Source: Corynebacterium jeikeium (GTDB lineage Bacteria; Actinomycetota; Actinomycetes; Mycobacteriales; Mycobacteriaceae). From it: a DNA stretch of 59,832 nt. The DNA lies in the NCBI RefSeq assembly GCF_000738175.1, contig NZ_JFCH01000029.1:1-59832 (forward strand), read 5' to 3'. The translations under genes were made by a program, and so were the position numbers. Every line of letters begins with the position of its first letter. The stretch's first letter is position 1. The notes beneath the pieces were generated by a model that was not told the origin of the DNA, did not search any database, and saw only the letters and a program-made list of their open reading frames with translations. Shown in pieces: positions 31,620 through 40,647 of the stretch.

Positions 31620-34600
31620 TTACCTAACCCCCTTCGCGCCTGCAGACGTTTTCGCCTGCAGCTTCCTATATTCACTAAACGCACGCTGCGTTGAATCCAC
31701 AACGATCTTGACGGACTGTCCAGGGTTGGCTGCAGCGCTAGCGGCAGCAGCAGGCGCACCAGAGGTCGCCCTAGCGATAGACGCCATACCAGCGCTAGCC
31801 AGCTGTGGTGCCGTGCGTGCCATCTCCTCTGCGGACTTCAGGGCGAGCGGAACCACGTCCCCGCCCCTCATTGTGTCCAGGATCGCCCCAGACCAGCCAG
31901 CCTCGAGCAGGTCAGCAACCGGGTTAGACTCGCCGCCATCTTCCACAACGGCCTTATTGGCCTCCAAGGCAGCCTTGACCGCCGGAACCTCCTTGAGCGC
32001 AGGCAGGCCGAACACATTGCGCACATCTTCCAGTTGCCCCTCAATGAGTCCAGCTGCGATAGATGCGCCCACCTCGTCAGGCTTAACCTCCTCCTTCTCG
32101 GAGGTGGTCTCTGCAACCTTCTCGTCGCTCTCGTCCTTAGCGCTAGCCTTGGAGCCCTTGGCCTTCGGGTCGTCGATCTCGACCGGCTTATCGACCTGCT
32201 TGACGCGCACGCCGTTGGCGAACTTCTCGATCTCGCTAACCATCGGCCTGGCGACCTGCGCCCACTGCTCGTTCGACAGGATCGCCTTCTTCAGCGTCTG
32301 CCACTGGGCATTAGTGAACACCGGCTCCGGCTTGCCCGTCTCGTTGTGAACACGGGTTACACCCGGCTGCAGGTAGCCGCCGTTGTCGTACCAGTTGTTC
32401 GCCTCCCAGAAACGACGAGCAGCCGACGGGTCGCCGTAACGATCCTTGATGTACCGCGCACCGGCGTTAGCCTGCACAGCGGCATCTGGGTTGCGGTCAG
32501 GCAGGTACTGCTGCAGAGTGCCTGAGGACGGATTGAACTGGAACAGGCCGAACGCACCCGAGGACGGGTTGGTCGCCGTGGTGTTCCAGCCGGACTCGCG
32601 CCCGATGATCCACTTCGCGTCCTCCCACTGCTGGCCAGTCCAGCCGTGGCGCTTGAACACTTCCTGCACCTTGGCCATAGTGTCGCCGTTCACGCCAGAC
32701 AGGTCGACGTCACTCGACCCACCGCCGCCAATCGGGAGCTTAGACTTAATCCAGTCCCACATGGTCGAGGCGGCTTTCTTCAGGAACTTGCCCGGCACGG
32801 GAGCCCACGGTCCGACCTTCTCCTTGAACTTCGGCAGGGCGTCGATGACCTTATCCCACGCAGCCTTGGCGAGCCGTGCAACCGGGTTGCCGCCGCCAGT
32901 AATGCCAAAACCACCAGAGATGAACTCGCCGACAAAGTCTCGCAGCGTGAACTGCTTCGTAAAACTACGATCGTCAGAGCCAAGCGCGGAGCCGCCGATC
33001 TGAACTCCCTTGCCGCCGCCCGCGGACTCCATGTTGATGCCGCCCAGGGTGCCAGCCATGTGACCGCTGTTCACGCCAACAGTGACGGGGCCAGACAGAC
33101 CGGGCGACCAGCCCGGAGGGGTGCTGCCCATGAAGGTGTGGGTAGTGAACAGGCGACCGCCGAACGGGCCACCATTCAGGTGGCTAGTGATCGCAGACCA
33201 CAGGCCAGAGCAGTCGAATGACGGGTTGCCCACACCGCCCCACTGGTACGGCTTGCCATGGTGCTTACGCGCCTCCGCCTGGGTGCGGCGAATCTTATCG
33301 TCCCATGTGCCGCCCTTCTTGAAGGCGATAACGCCACCCGTGTGGAACCCTGCGCCCTCGCCGAGCTGGCGCTTTACAGCGTTTACGCCGCCACTGCGAG
33401 CAGTGCGGTTCATTGCTTCAACGGCTGCTGGGCCACCTATGGCGCGAGTCCATTCGGGGCGCATGATCGCCTCGCCGCCAGACAGGGCGAGCCGGCCGCC
33501 CGTGGGCGAGTAGAAAGCGTGCACGTCACGACCAGGCGTATAGCCGGGCAGAACGCCACCCTTGGCGTATTGTGCCACGGGACCAAGCGGTTTGAGCTTC
33601 TTATCGTCCAGGCCAACGAAGCCTGCAACCGCGTTCCACGCCTTGCGAATACCGTTATTGAAAACGGTGTCCACAATGAACGCGACGGGCTTGCGGGCGA
33701 TATTGCCTATGCGATCCCAGGTGTTCTTGATCGCGTCGACGGCGACACTGAACCCGCGCTTCACCCAGTCAAGACCGGTCCTGATCTTGCCGAATACGTG
33801 TTCGTCGATCCACTTGGCAACTTGGTGCAGGACTCTCGACATGTCTCGCCAGCGGTCGCCGATCCACTGAAATGTCGGCTTGATGACGTTGTTGTAAAGC
33901 GCCGATAGCGCAGTCTTGAGAGCGTCCCACGCCACGCGAATGACATTCTCCCAGATCCACTTAATCCCGGCGGCCATGATCTGCCAACCGTTCTTAATAT
34001 GGCCGAAAATGGGCTGCAGGACGTTCGACCACATGAACTGCGCGGCGATCTTCAGGGCGTCCCACGCAGGGCGAATAATGCCCTCCCAGTGTGCCTTCAT
34101 GCTCAAGGCCAGCAGGTTCCATGCACCCTTAATGAAAACGAAAACCGGTTTCAGTACGCTATTCCACAGGAACTGCGCCGCGACCTTCATTGCGTCCCAC
34201 GCGGGCTTAATGAGCGTATTCCACGCCCACTGGAAAACCGCAGACATAGCCTTCCACGCCAGCATGACCGGCGTAATCAGGATCGTCAGCACGATAGCTG
34301 CCACCCACTTAGCCATAGTGGCGAACGCGCTAAGTGCGGGCTTAATGTAGGACTCCCACATATTCGACACAATGCCGCCCAGCTCCGAGAACTTCTGCGC
34401 CATCCAGTCAATAACCGGGCGTAGGAACTCCATGAACTTAGCCCAGATTTTCTTGCCGGTCTCCGTCTTCGTGAAGAACCACGTCAACGCAGCAATAGCC
34501 GCCACTACACCGGTGACAATCGCGCCGATCGGGTTAGCCTTGATGGCTAGACCAAGCCCCTTAAAGCCGCGCGCGGCCATTCCGATAGGGCCATTCATCT

Positions 34601-36131
34601 TCGTGAGCGCAGAGCCAGCGGCCTTGGCATTCTCCTTCACGAGCAGCGACGCCTTGCCGAACGCGCCAACGTTAGGCGCAGCCTGACCCGCGTACTTCCA
34701 CGAATCCTTCAGCGCTCCGCCGAAGTTCTTCACGAAGCTAGTGCCAGTCTTGGCGGCATCAAAGGCGGTCTTAGCCTTATCGCCAAACGCCGTCAGCCCT
34801 TTATTGGCGGTCTTGAGCGTATGGAAGCCGACAAAGGCTGTGACGAACGCATTCACTGCGCCCTGGTTATTGACCATGATGTCCGCAAGCTTCTCGAGCG
34901 CAGGCACGAGGATATGGTCAATCAGTGGCGTGACCGCCTCGAGCACACCCAGCAAGGAAACCATGGAGGCGGTCATACCGGCCTCGCCGAGCGACGTGGC
35001 GACACGGGCTAGCGGGGTGGCCATGCGTAGCGCAGCATCGGCCAGTGTTCCGAAGTGCTGACCTAACCGGCCAAACATGCCCTCGGTCGCCTGGCCATTG
35101 AAGCCGCGCTGAAATTGATCCCACCTATGCTTGACCGCGTCGATAGCTTCGATGCTCTTGTCGCGGAAGTTGAGAATGTTTGTCACTAGCGCACTGTTTT
35201 CCGATAGCGCGTTAGCCTCATCACCGCCCGCAAGGTTGACGCCAATCTCCTTGGTGTACTCGCCGGTCGAAAACAGCTCAAGGAAGCCCTTCAGCTTGTC
35301 GTTCGCCACGTCGATACGGTCGGAGATGTTGTTGAATACTGCAGGGGCGGCGTTAAACGGGGCGCTAAGAATCGTCTCACCCAGACGAGCCCACGCAGCG
35401 CCAATGTTCGCCAGCGAGCCAGTGAATGTATCGCCCGCCTTTAGCGCCTGGCCGCCGATCGTCTCATCCATCGCCTTTTGCAGATCATCGAACGAGATTT
35501 TGCCCTCGGAGGCCATTTTGCGAATTTCTTCAGTCGACTTACCCATCGACTGCGAGAGCGCCTGTGTAACTGGAATAGCGTTCTCTTCCAGCTGCATGAG
35601 CGTATCGCCCATCACGCGGCCACTATTGATCGCCTTCGTATAAATGGGAGCCACGTCAGCGAAGCTCTTGTTAGCGAACGACGCGGAGTCGCCAATAGTC
35701 TTAAGGACACCAGTCAGCTCCTTGCCGGGCTTAATACCGCCCGCAAGAGCCATAGCGGCAGCGTCGGCAGCTTCAGACGTGGAGAACGCGGTTCCCTTCA
35801 CCGCAGCCGTCACATCGTCCATGAGGCCAGCCTGCTGCTTAGCGGTATAGCCCAGCGCCTCGAACTTCACCTTCGCCTGCTCGATAGCGTCAAGACGATC
35901 AAAGCCCTTCTTCAGAGCAGTGCCAAAAGCGGCAGCGGCGGCGCCACCAGCGGCGAGCGCGCCAACCTTGGCGGTCTTCTTCAGGCCGCTGGTGATCTTC
36001 TCGCCGAGCGCGGAGCCGGTCTTTTCACCCTTAGAGGCAATGCCCTTAAGCTGCTTGTCGATCTCCTTTTGCATGCCCTTAGTGCGGGGCGAGATCGTAA
36101 CCCACGCCTGCGCTAGCTCAATACCAGCCAC
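31620..36131 (-). CDS. Tape measure protein with NlpC/P60-like and transglycosylase domains
   Basis: 1503 residues that set tail length. The N-terminus (MAGIELAQAWVTISPRTKG, then GMQKEIDKQLKG) and the repeated hydrophobic and coiled segments to ~residue 930 are typical. Around residue 974 lies a cysteine-protease-like peptidoglycan hydrolase domain (GKPYQWGGVGNPSFDCSGLW, with a later His in NSGHMAG). Around 1177 lies a soluble-transglycosylase-like domain (IIGRESGWN, GAFGLFQF). Both active-site patterns look intact, so the tail tip may open the host wall during DNA entry. Confidence 0.93.
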   Translation of the reverse strand: MAGIELAQAWVTISPRTKGMQKEIDKQLKGIASKGEKTGSALGEKITSGLKKTAKVGALAAGGAAAAAFGTALKKGFDRLDAIEQAKVKFEALGYTAKQQAGLMDDVTAAVKGTAFSTSEAADAAAMALAGGIKPGKELTGVLKTIGDSASFANKSFADVAPIYTKAINSGRVMGDTLMQLEENAIPVTQALSQSMGKSTEEIRKMASEGKISFDDLQKAMDETIGGQALKAGDTFTGSLANIGAAWARLGETILSAPFNAAPAVFNNISDRIDVANDKLKGFLELFSTGEYTKEIGVNLAGGDEANALSENSALVTNILNFRDKSIEAIDAVKHRWDQFQRGFNGQATEGMFGRLGQHFGTLADAALRMATPLARVATSLGEAGMTASMVSLLGVLEAVTPLIDHILVPALEKLADIMVNNQGAVNAFVTAFVGFHTLKTANKGLTAFGDKAKTAFDAAKTGTSFVKNFGGALKDSWKYAGQAAPNVGAFGKASLLVKENAKAAGSALTKMNGPIGMAARGFKGLGLAIKANPIGAIVTGVVAAIAALTWFFTKTETGKKIWAKFMEFLRPVIDWMAQKFSELGGIVSNMWESYIKPALSAFATMAKWVAAIVLTILITPVMLAWKAMSAVFQWAWNTLIKPAWDAMKVAAQFLWNSVLKPVFVFIKGAWNLLALSMKAHWEGIIRPAWDALKIAAQFMWSNVLQPIFGHIKNGWQIMAAGIKWIWENVIRVAWDALKTALSALYNNVIKPTFQWIGDRWRDMSRVLHQVAKWIDEHVFGKIRTGLDWVKRGFSVAVDAIKNTWDRIGNIARKPVAFIVDTVFNNGIRKAWNAVAGFVGLDDKKLKPLGPVAQYAKGGVLPGYTPGRDVHAFYSPTGGRLALSGGEAIMRPEWTRAIGGPAAVEAMNRTARSGGVNAVKRQLGEGAGFHTGGVIAFKKGGTWDDKIRRTQAEARKHHGKPYQWGGVGNPSFDCSGLWSAITSHLNGGPFGGRLFTTHTFMGSTPPGWSPGLSGPVTVGVNSGHMAGTLGGINMESAGGGKGVQIGGSALGSDDRSFTKQFTLRDFVGEFISGGFGITGGGNPVARLAKAAWDKVIDALPKFKEKVGPWAPVPGKFLKKAASTMWDWIKSKLPIGGGGSSDVDLSGVNGDTMAKVQEVFKRHGWTGQQWEDAKWIIGRESGWNTTATNPSSGAFGLFQFNPSSGTLQQYLPDRNPDAAVQANAGARYIKDRYGDPSAARRFWEANNWYDNGGYLQPGVTRVHNETGKPEPVFTNAQWQTLKKAILSNEQWAQVARPMVSEIEKFANGVRVKQVDKPVEIDDPKAKGSKASAKDESDEKVAETTSEKEEVKPDEVGASIAAGLIEGQLEDVRNVFGLPALKEVPAVKAALEANKAVVEDGGESNPVADLLEAGWSGAILDTMRGGDVVPLALKSAEEMARTAPQLASAGMASIARATSGAPAAAASAAANPGQSVKIVVDSTQRAFSEYRKLQAKTSAGAKGVR

Positions 36132-36146
36132 CTGATGCTCCCTAAT

Positions 36147-36584
36147 CTAGAACTTCATGCCCAGCAACTCCGCGAGCCTCTTCGCGGGAATCTTCGCCCC
36201 GCCATGCTTCTTCTTGCCCGGCTCCTGCACGCCTGGGCGGGGGATCGGCTTAGGGCGATTGCGCCCCTTGGAGCCGTCCTTAGTCTTGAACCACACGAGA
36301 ATGCTCGTCAGGTCGACGAGGTTCGCCGTCAGATGCTCCTGCACGCCCCATAGCGCCTCTTCGCCGGTCTCTAAGGCGTGAAACGCCGACCCCTTAGGGG
36401 AATGCTTGACGAAAACTAGTAGATCGCGCCACGAGTAATCCAGGGCGTCAGGATCGAAGAACCACCTCAACCGCATACCTGCGCGGATCAGGTCGGCCTC
36501 GATGCACTCCTTCTTGCCTGGATCGTCGAGAACGTCTACTAGTCCTCGGATTCCCCCGTGGTCACCTCGGAGGCCTTCTGCCAC
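36147..36584 (-). CDS. Tail assembly chaperone, second frame (expressed by -1 frameshift)
   Basis: This frame overlaps the end of the preceding chaperone gene and lies in the -1 frame to it. Its own start would be a GTG with no ribosome site, so it is more likely read as a fusion: ribosomes slip at GGGGGAA (36557-36551) and continue to 36147, giving about 219 residues in total. The second part is rich in Lys and Pro near its end (IPRPGVQEPGKKKHGG). This layout is standard for the gpG/gpGT pair of long-tailed phages, which coat the tape measure during assembly. Confidence 0.85.
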   Translation of the reverse strand: MAEGLRGDHGGIRGLVDVLDDPGKKECIEADLIRAGMRLRWFFDPDALDYSWRDLLVFVKHSPKGSAFHALETGEEALWGVQEHLTANLVDLTSILVWFKTKDGSKGRNRPKPIPRPGVQEPGKKKHGGAKIPAKRLAELLGMKF

Positions 36585-36805
36585 GCCTCCAGCAGCTCCC
36601 CGATCTCATCAATGCCCATAGTGTCGATGATCTCTAGGGTCTTCTCGTCTGCCGTGGACTCGAACAGCAGGAACGCCTGCTCAGACTCGTCAGCCTTGCG
36701 CATACGGCGCATCGTGCCGAACGGCAGCTTATCGAACCGTGGTAGCTCAATGTTCTTGCCGTTGAAGTCGTAGTTGAACTTGTTTGGATTCTTCTTTGTT
36801 GCCAT
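36539..36805 (-). CDS. Tail assembly chaperone, first frame
   Basis: 88 residues starting at the ATG at 36805, with GGAGG seven bases upstream; the longer open frame upstream has no support. Acidic, mainly helical (GTMRRMRKADESEQAFLLFE). It ends four codons past the slippery heptamer. It lies between the major tail protein and the tape measure gene, the fixed place of this protein in siphoviruses. Confidence 0.88.
   Translation of the reverse strand: MATKKNPNKFNYDFNGKNIELPRFDKLPFGTMRRMRKADESEQAFLLFESTADEKTLEIIDTMGIDEIGELLEAWQKASEVTTGESED
36551..36557 (-). promoter_or_regulatory. Programmed -1 frameshift site
   Basis: On the minus strand the zero frame reads ACG GGG GAA TCC. The heptamer GGGGGAA allows slippage into the frame that stays open to 36147. 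The fused product has a whole number of codons only with a -1 shift. Confidence 0.8.
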
Positions 36806-36854
36806 CGTGTGCCTCCAATAGAAAAACGGTGTGCCTAGAAAAGTGAAAGATGAA

Positions 36855-36893
36855 AAAGAGGGGGCGAGGACGGCACACGGAGTCCCCGCCCCC
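36855..36893 (-). terminator. Terminator after the major tail protein gene
   Basis: A 12-bp stem with one G-T pair (36882-36893 with 36860-36871 on the minus strand) followed by TCTTTTTC. It lies between the major tail protein and chaperone genes and probably lowers downstream expression relative to the abundant tail protein. Confidence 0.75.
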
Positions 36894-36942
36894 AAGGGGG
36901 CTACTTGTTAGGCGCGGCACCCCTACGCGCCGAACTAGCTAT

Positions 36943-37566
36943 CTAACCCTCAGAGTTGCCCGGATCCTCGGGGTTAGGGGTGGAGTTGCCGGGCTTAGCG
37001 TCAGGCTTTACCTGGTACTCGTAGCCCTTGTTGCCGTCCGCGTCCACGAACGCCTCGATCGTGACCTCCATAGAGATCACGTCAGAGTGAGTGAAGTTGC
37101 GGTCGCCGGTCTCGGTGATCTGGCCATCAGGGACAACCAGGCGAATCTTACGATCTGCGCCACGGTCGAAGACCTCAATAACCCAGGTCTTGTGAGGCAG
37201 AATGTCAGAGTTCTTCTTCACCAGAATCTGATCACCCGAAACCTCGACGTTCTCGTCGCCGTAGATCAGCTTCAGAACCTCCGCGTTGCCCAGCTCAAGG
37301 AAAGTAAAGCTGTAGGTAACGGTGTGGTCGTTCTGGATCACGCGGACGGTATCGCCGCCCCACGCCTTGATCTTGTCGGTATCGCGCTCGTTAGCCTCCG
37401 TGACGCCGTCCTCGCCAATGAAGCCAGCCGGGACGAAGCCAGCAGCCTCCAGGTCGGTGCTAGCGTCAGGAAGGGACGAAGTGTCGGTAATAAGGTCGCC
37501 TACCCACAGCCCGCCAGAGCTATCGGGAATGCCAACCAGAACATCTTGAGTGTTACCCAGTGCCAT
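36943..37566 (-). CDS. Major tail protein
   Basis: 207 residues, beta-rich (DTVRVIQNDHTVTYSFTFLELG, KTWVIEVFDRGADRKIRLVVPDG), with an N-terminal MALGNTQDVLVG start and a flexible Pro/Asn/Gly tail, as in actinophage tail-tube proteins. It is placed between the connector genes and the chaperones, followed by a strong terminator, which fits a protein made in high amount. Confidence 0.85.
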   Translation of the reverse strand: MALGNTQDVLVGIPDSSGGLWVGDLITDTSSLPDASTDLEAAGFVPAGFIGEDGVTEANERDTDKIKAWGGDTVRVIQNDHTVTYSFTFLELGNAEVLKLIYGDENVEVSGDQILVKKNSDILPHKTWVIEVFDRGADRKIRLVVPDGQITETGDRNFTHSDVISMEVTIEAFVDADGNKGYEYQVKPDAKPGNSTPNPEDPGNSEG

Positions 37567-37581
37567 GTGAATATTCCTCCT

Positions 37582-37965
37582 TTAGGAATGAGTGATGTTG
37601 TTTGTTGCCAGCCGAAGCTCGCCTGTGAATTGGTAGCGAACCCTGTCCACGTCTGGCTGCGGGTAGTTCACCGGTCCAGCAACTTCTCGCCAAAACCGAA
37701 TACCCGCGTCATGTACTTTTTCGCCCGCGCTGCCATCAAGCACCACGCGAGCCTCGTTGGCTAGCTTGGCCGCCGTGCTACGGCTCTTGGAGTAGCAATT
37801 AACCCCAATAAGAGCCGCGTCGGTTACTTCATTTCTCCGCACCCCACCTAGGCGCGTAATACGCACATAGGTGCTTGGAATGTCCCTAGGTGGGGTGATG
37901 TATACCGGCACGTCTAAACGCTGCCTAAGCAGCGTTACAGCCACCATTTCAGCGTCAGGAATCAC
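37582..37965 (-). CDS. Tail terminator-like protein
   Basis: 127 residues with the alpha/beta outline of tail-completion proteins (MIPDAEMVAVTLLRQRLDVPVYI, TYVRITRLGG, VRYQFTGELRL). It lies directly before the major tail gene, its standard position. It would cap the tail tube after assembly. The start overlaps the next upstream gene by four bases. Confidence 0.7.
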   Translation of the reverse strand: MIPDAEMVAVTLLRQRLDVPVYITPPRDIPSTYVRITRLGGVRRNEVTDAALIGVNCYSKSRSTAAKLANEARVVLDGSAGEKVHDAGIRFWREVAGPVNYPQPDVDRVRYQFTGELRLATNNITHS

Positions 37966-38219
37966 GACCTACCAGCCCCTAACGCCTTCAAGAGCGTGTC
38001 GTTGGTCGCCTGATCTCGACGCGCATCACCATCGCCTGTGGCAACGAACGCGCGCCAACGATCAGCAGTGCCCGGCGAGCCGGACTCCATTACGTAAGTG
38101 CCCTTGCCGTTAGCCTGCGCGGACTGCTGTACCGCCCGCGCCTTCTCGTCGACGAGACGCGCCACGCCCGGCGACTTACGCAGCACGGCATAGGCGTGCC
38201 AGTTATGCCACGTCTTCAT
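37962..38219 (-). CDS. Small head-tail joining protein
   Basis: 85 residues, basic and helical (HNWHAYAVLRKSPGVARLVDEKARAVQQSA), matching in size, position and character the HK97 gp10-like neck proteins. Overlaps both neighbours. Function inferred mostly from position. Confidence 0.6.
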   Translation of the reverse strand: MKTWHNWHAYAVLRKSPGVARLVDEKARAVQQSAQANGKGTYVMESGSPGTADRWRAFVATGDGDARRDQATNDTLLKALGAGRS

Positions 38220-38565
38220 GAGACCCCCTCGATAGCGTCACCTTGTCCAGGCCAACGCTGCCCCATGGACCATGATCCCAGTTGGCTACTGGCCCATCGA
38301 CACGAAACCAGCCAACACTAGGAAGATAAATCTCATCTTCAGGCTGAATATTCGCACCAACGGGAATAAACGCCGCAGCGTCGTAGTCAACCCGGTACAT
38401 GTGCCCATCAGTACCTGGCTCCTCGCCACCCGTGAGCCACCATGCGGCGACCGCAATAGGTTCAGGCTCGCCGAGCATGTAGGCAGGGTCGCCATCCTCG
38501 TTGACCGCCTCCATACCGCGCCGTAATTGCAGAGTGTGCTTCACTGGAAAATCCATCACGCCCAC
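38203..38565 (-). CDS. Head-tail stopper-like protein
   Basis: 120 residues, beta-rich with many Trp/Tyr (IAVAAWWLTGG, GWFRVDGPVANWDHGPWG). It lies second in the connector group between the adaptor and neck genes, where the stopper protein normally is. Either the first Met or the Met four codons on may start it. Confidence 0.6.
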   Translation of the reverse strand: MGVMDFPVKHTLQLRRGMEAVNEDGDPAYMLGEPEPIAVAAWWLTGGEEPGTDGHMYRVDYDAAAFIPVGANIQPEDEIYLPSVGWFRVDGPVANWDHGPWGSVGLDKVTLSRGSHEDVA

Positions 38566-38999
38566 CCCGTCGAATACGGTCCAAGAAGATACTTTTCAGG
38601 CCACGTCGACGGCCAATCCTGATACAGCCCGCGCGCCTCATTAGGCAGCATGTCCACCGAGTAGACACGCCGCGAGGCGGAATCCGCGAGCCGCTTCAGT
38701 AGCGCCTCCTCGGACGGGAAAAACATGGACGAGCGCTGACGGTAGGACTCCTGGGTACTAAACGGCCCCATCGTCTTCGACTGCGAAGCCACACCACCAG
38801 CGCCAGACTCGCCCCAGCGCACAATCGCGCCGCGGATCACACCAGCCGCCGCGTCCTGCGTATCCTGGTCAGCATTCTTCAGCCCCGGCGCAATAGTGAC
38901 CGCCATAGCCACGGCATCACGGATAAACAGCTCCGCCGTCTCGTCCGTGATGTCGAGGCCGTAGGCGCGCAACTCGTCAGGGGTAATTTCGATTGCCAT
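38556..38999 (-). CDS. Head-tail adaptor
   Basis: 147 residues, N-terminal half helical (TPDELRAYGLDITDETAELFIRDAVAMAV), with a C-terminal basic stretch. It follows the capsid gene immediately, as the HK97 gp6-type connector does, and would sit under the portal. Call is by position and general character. Confidence 0.65.
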   Translation of the reverse strand: MAIEITPDELRAYGLDITDETAELFIRDAVAMAVTIAPGLKNADQDTQDAAAGVIRGAIVRWGESGAGGVASQSKTMGPFSTQESYRQRSSMFFPSEEALLKRLADSASRRVYSVDMLPNEARGLYQDWPSTWPEKYLLGPYSTGWA

Positions 39000-39033
39000 A
39001 GGCTCCCCCTTCCGTCATAGTGACGCTATCGTC

Positions 39034-39969
39034 TTACGCGCCGGAACCCGGAACGGTATCGCCCGGCTTCACGAACTTGACGAAAGCGTCATCCTTCATA
39101 ATCGTCCAACCGAACATGATCTCCGCGATGAACGCCACGGAGTTGCGGCGCTGCAGGTCGCCGTTGCCCAGCGGGTCGCCGTACTCGATACGGCGCAGCG
39201 GAATATCCAGTGCGCGACCGAAGCGAACCTGCTGCCAATCGCCGCCGATAGCCAGAATGTTCGTGTCCGCAGAGGCGTCAACACGGCCAGACACAGTCTT
39301 AGCGACCGCCACCGGCAGGCCAGCGAAGGTAGAGATGCCCTGGCCGCCCATGTTGATCTCCGGGTAGAGGCGGCGGCCTTCCTTGTCGCGCGCGTTAGCG
39401 ATGTAGGCGGCAAAGCGCGGGTCGGCAGCAAAGCCGTCGAAGTTGCCGTCGGCCTCATTGACCAGGCCGTAGCCTTCCCACATAGCCTCATCGACCGCCT
39501 CCGGCTCTGGCAGCTCGATCTCGTGGGCGGTCTTGGTCACGTATTCCTGGCCAGACAGCTGGCCACCGTCGATAGCCTGGCGACCGTGAAGGACAGCCAG
39601 GTCAATCTGACGAGCCAGAGCGCCGGCGGCCTCCGCGCCGATCTGCTCGAGCACGTTCACTGGGTTGGTCTCGATAGCCTCCATGGTGAACTCCATGCCG
39701 ACCACAGCCTTGATCGGTCGGAAGCTCTTAGCACCGATCTGCATATCGGACTGCTTCTTGTTCTCGCCCTCGCCGATGATCGCGGCAGCCGGGCGCTTAG
39801 TCAGCGTCGGAATCGTGTTCTCGCCCAGAATCACCGGGTGCGCCTTAGACAGGCGCGGAACGACCGCTTCTTCCAGTGCGTCCTTCCAAATTTCCTGGGA
39901 CAGGTTCCGTGGCAGGGTATCCTGCCCGCCCTTGCCGCCAATCAGAGAGTTGAGCTTTTGCGTAGCCAT
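39034..39969 (-). CDS. Major capsid protein (HK97 fold)
   Basis: 311 residues. Features of the family: an N-terminal helix region, the FRPIKAVVGMEFTMEAIE spine/E-loop segment, and the A-domain run ending in VRFGRALDIPLRRIEYGDP...SVAFIAEIMFGW. No separate protease gene is present, so it is probably assembled with the scaffold protein encoded just upstream and not cleaved. A good ribosome site precedes the ATG. Confidence 0.9.
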   Translation of the reverse strand: MATQKLNSLIGGKGGQDTLPRNLSQEIWKDALEEAVVPRLSKAHPVILGENTIPTLTKRPAAAIIGEGENKKQSDMQIGAKSFRPIKAVVGMEFTMEAIETNPVNVLEQIGAEAAGALARQIDLAVLHGRQAIDGGQLSGQEYVTKTAHEIELPEPEAVDEAMWEGYGLVNEADGNFDGFAADPRFAAYIANARDKEGRRLYPEINMGGQGISTFAGLPVAVAKTVSGRVDASADTNILAIGGDWQQVRFGRALDIPLRRIEYGDPLGNGDLQRRNSVAFIAEIMFGWTIMKDDAFVKFVKPGDTVPGSGA

Positions 39970-40026
39970 TAGTGTGTTCCTCCTTCAAGGAATCGTGTGT
40001 TTGTGGCTTGGTTTTATTAGCGAGGG

Positions 40027-40509
40027 CTAGCTGCCTGCCAACATGCGGCGCGCGTACGCCTCGGCAGACGATTCAGCCTCATCGCGCCCTACGTTCTTCA
40101 CGTATGCGCCCGTTGCTGGCGCCTGCGCGGCCACATACTCCGCAAGACGCTTGGCGTGCGCCTCAATCGCGTCCGTATCGTCGCCTACGAGAAGATCAGC
40201 CGGTACGCCATGCTCGCTAGCCGCCTTAGCTTTCGCGGCCTCTAGCGCGCTCTGGTGGCGTTCCTGTTCTAGCTCCTTAACGCGGTCGTTCAGCTTTTCT
40301 ACTTCGCTACGAGAGTCGGCAGCCTCCGCCGCCTGCTTCTTCAGCTCCTCGTAGTCCGCGTACTTCGCCCGCTCGCGCTCTAGGCGCTTGGATAGAATCT
40401 TGTCCAGCTGTTCCTGGCTTGTGATCGCCTCGAACCCGCTATCGGCATTAGCCTCATCGGCCTTCGCGTCAGCGTTAGGCATGTTGTTAGGTGTTGGATT
40501 GTCAGACAT
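40027..40509 (-). CDS. Capsid scaffolding protein
   Basis: 160 residues, highly charged. Residues ~30-100 form a long coiled coil (SKRLERERAKYADYEELKKQAAEAAD, EKLNDRVKELEQER), with an unstructured acidic start. The place directly before the capsid gene and the coiled-coil nature fit the DUF4355-like scaffolds of phages without a head protease. Confidence 0.82.
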   Translation of the reverse strand: MSDNPTPNNMPNADAKADEANADSGFEAITSQEQLDKILSKRLERERAKYADYEELKKQAAEAADSRSEVEKLNDRVKELEQERHQSALEAAKAKAASEHGVPADLLVGDDTDAIEAHAKRLAEYVAAQAPATGAYVKNVGRDEAESSAEAYARRMLAGS

Positions 40510-40571
40510 AAAGCCCCCTAAAAATCACCGCACATACTCGTGCGTACAACCGGGACATTTAGCCCCGTCCA

Positions 40572-40601
40572 ATAAAAACCCGCCACCCTTATAGGAAGCG
40601 G
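40572..40601 (-). terminator. Terminator before the scaffold gene
   Basis: Stem CCGCTTCC/GGTGGCGG (one wobble, one mismatch) with a TATAAG-containing loop, followed by GTTTTTATT on the minus strand. It ends the packaging-portal part of the operon directly after a tRNA-like element. Confidence 0.65.
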
Positions 40602-40604
40602 TAG

Positions 40605-40647
40605 TGAGACGCCAGGAATCGAACCTGGTAAAGCCCCTTAACGGCTC
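40605..40647 (-). other. tRNA 3'-half-like element after the MuF gene
   Basis: On the minus strand, a 5-bp arm with a seven-base loop GTTAAGG (anticodon-like, TAA in the centre) is followed by a perfect T-arm (CCAGG-TTCGATT-CCTGG, 40628-40612) and seven bases that could be a 3' acceptor strand (CGTCTCA). No matching 5' half exists upstream; that DNA is the end of the MuF coding region. It reads as a tRNA remnant or tRNA mimic. Confidence 0.5.
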
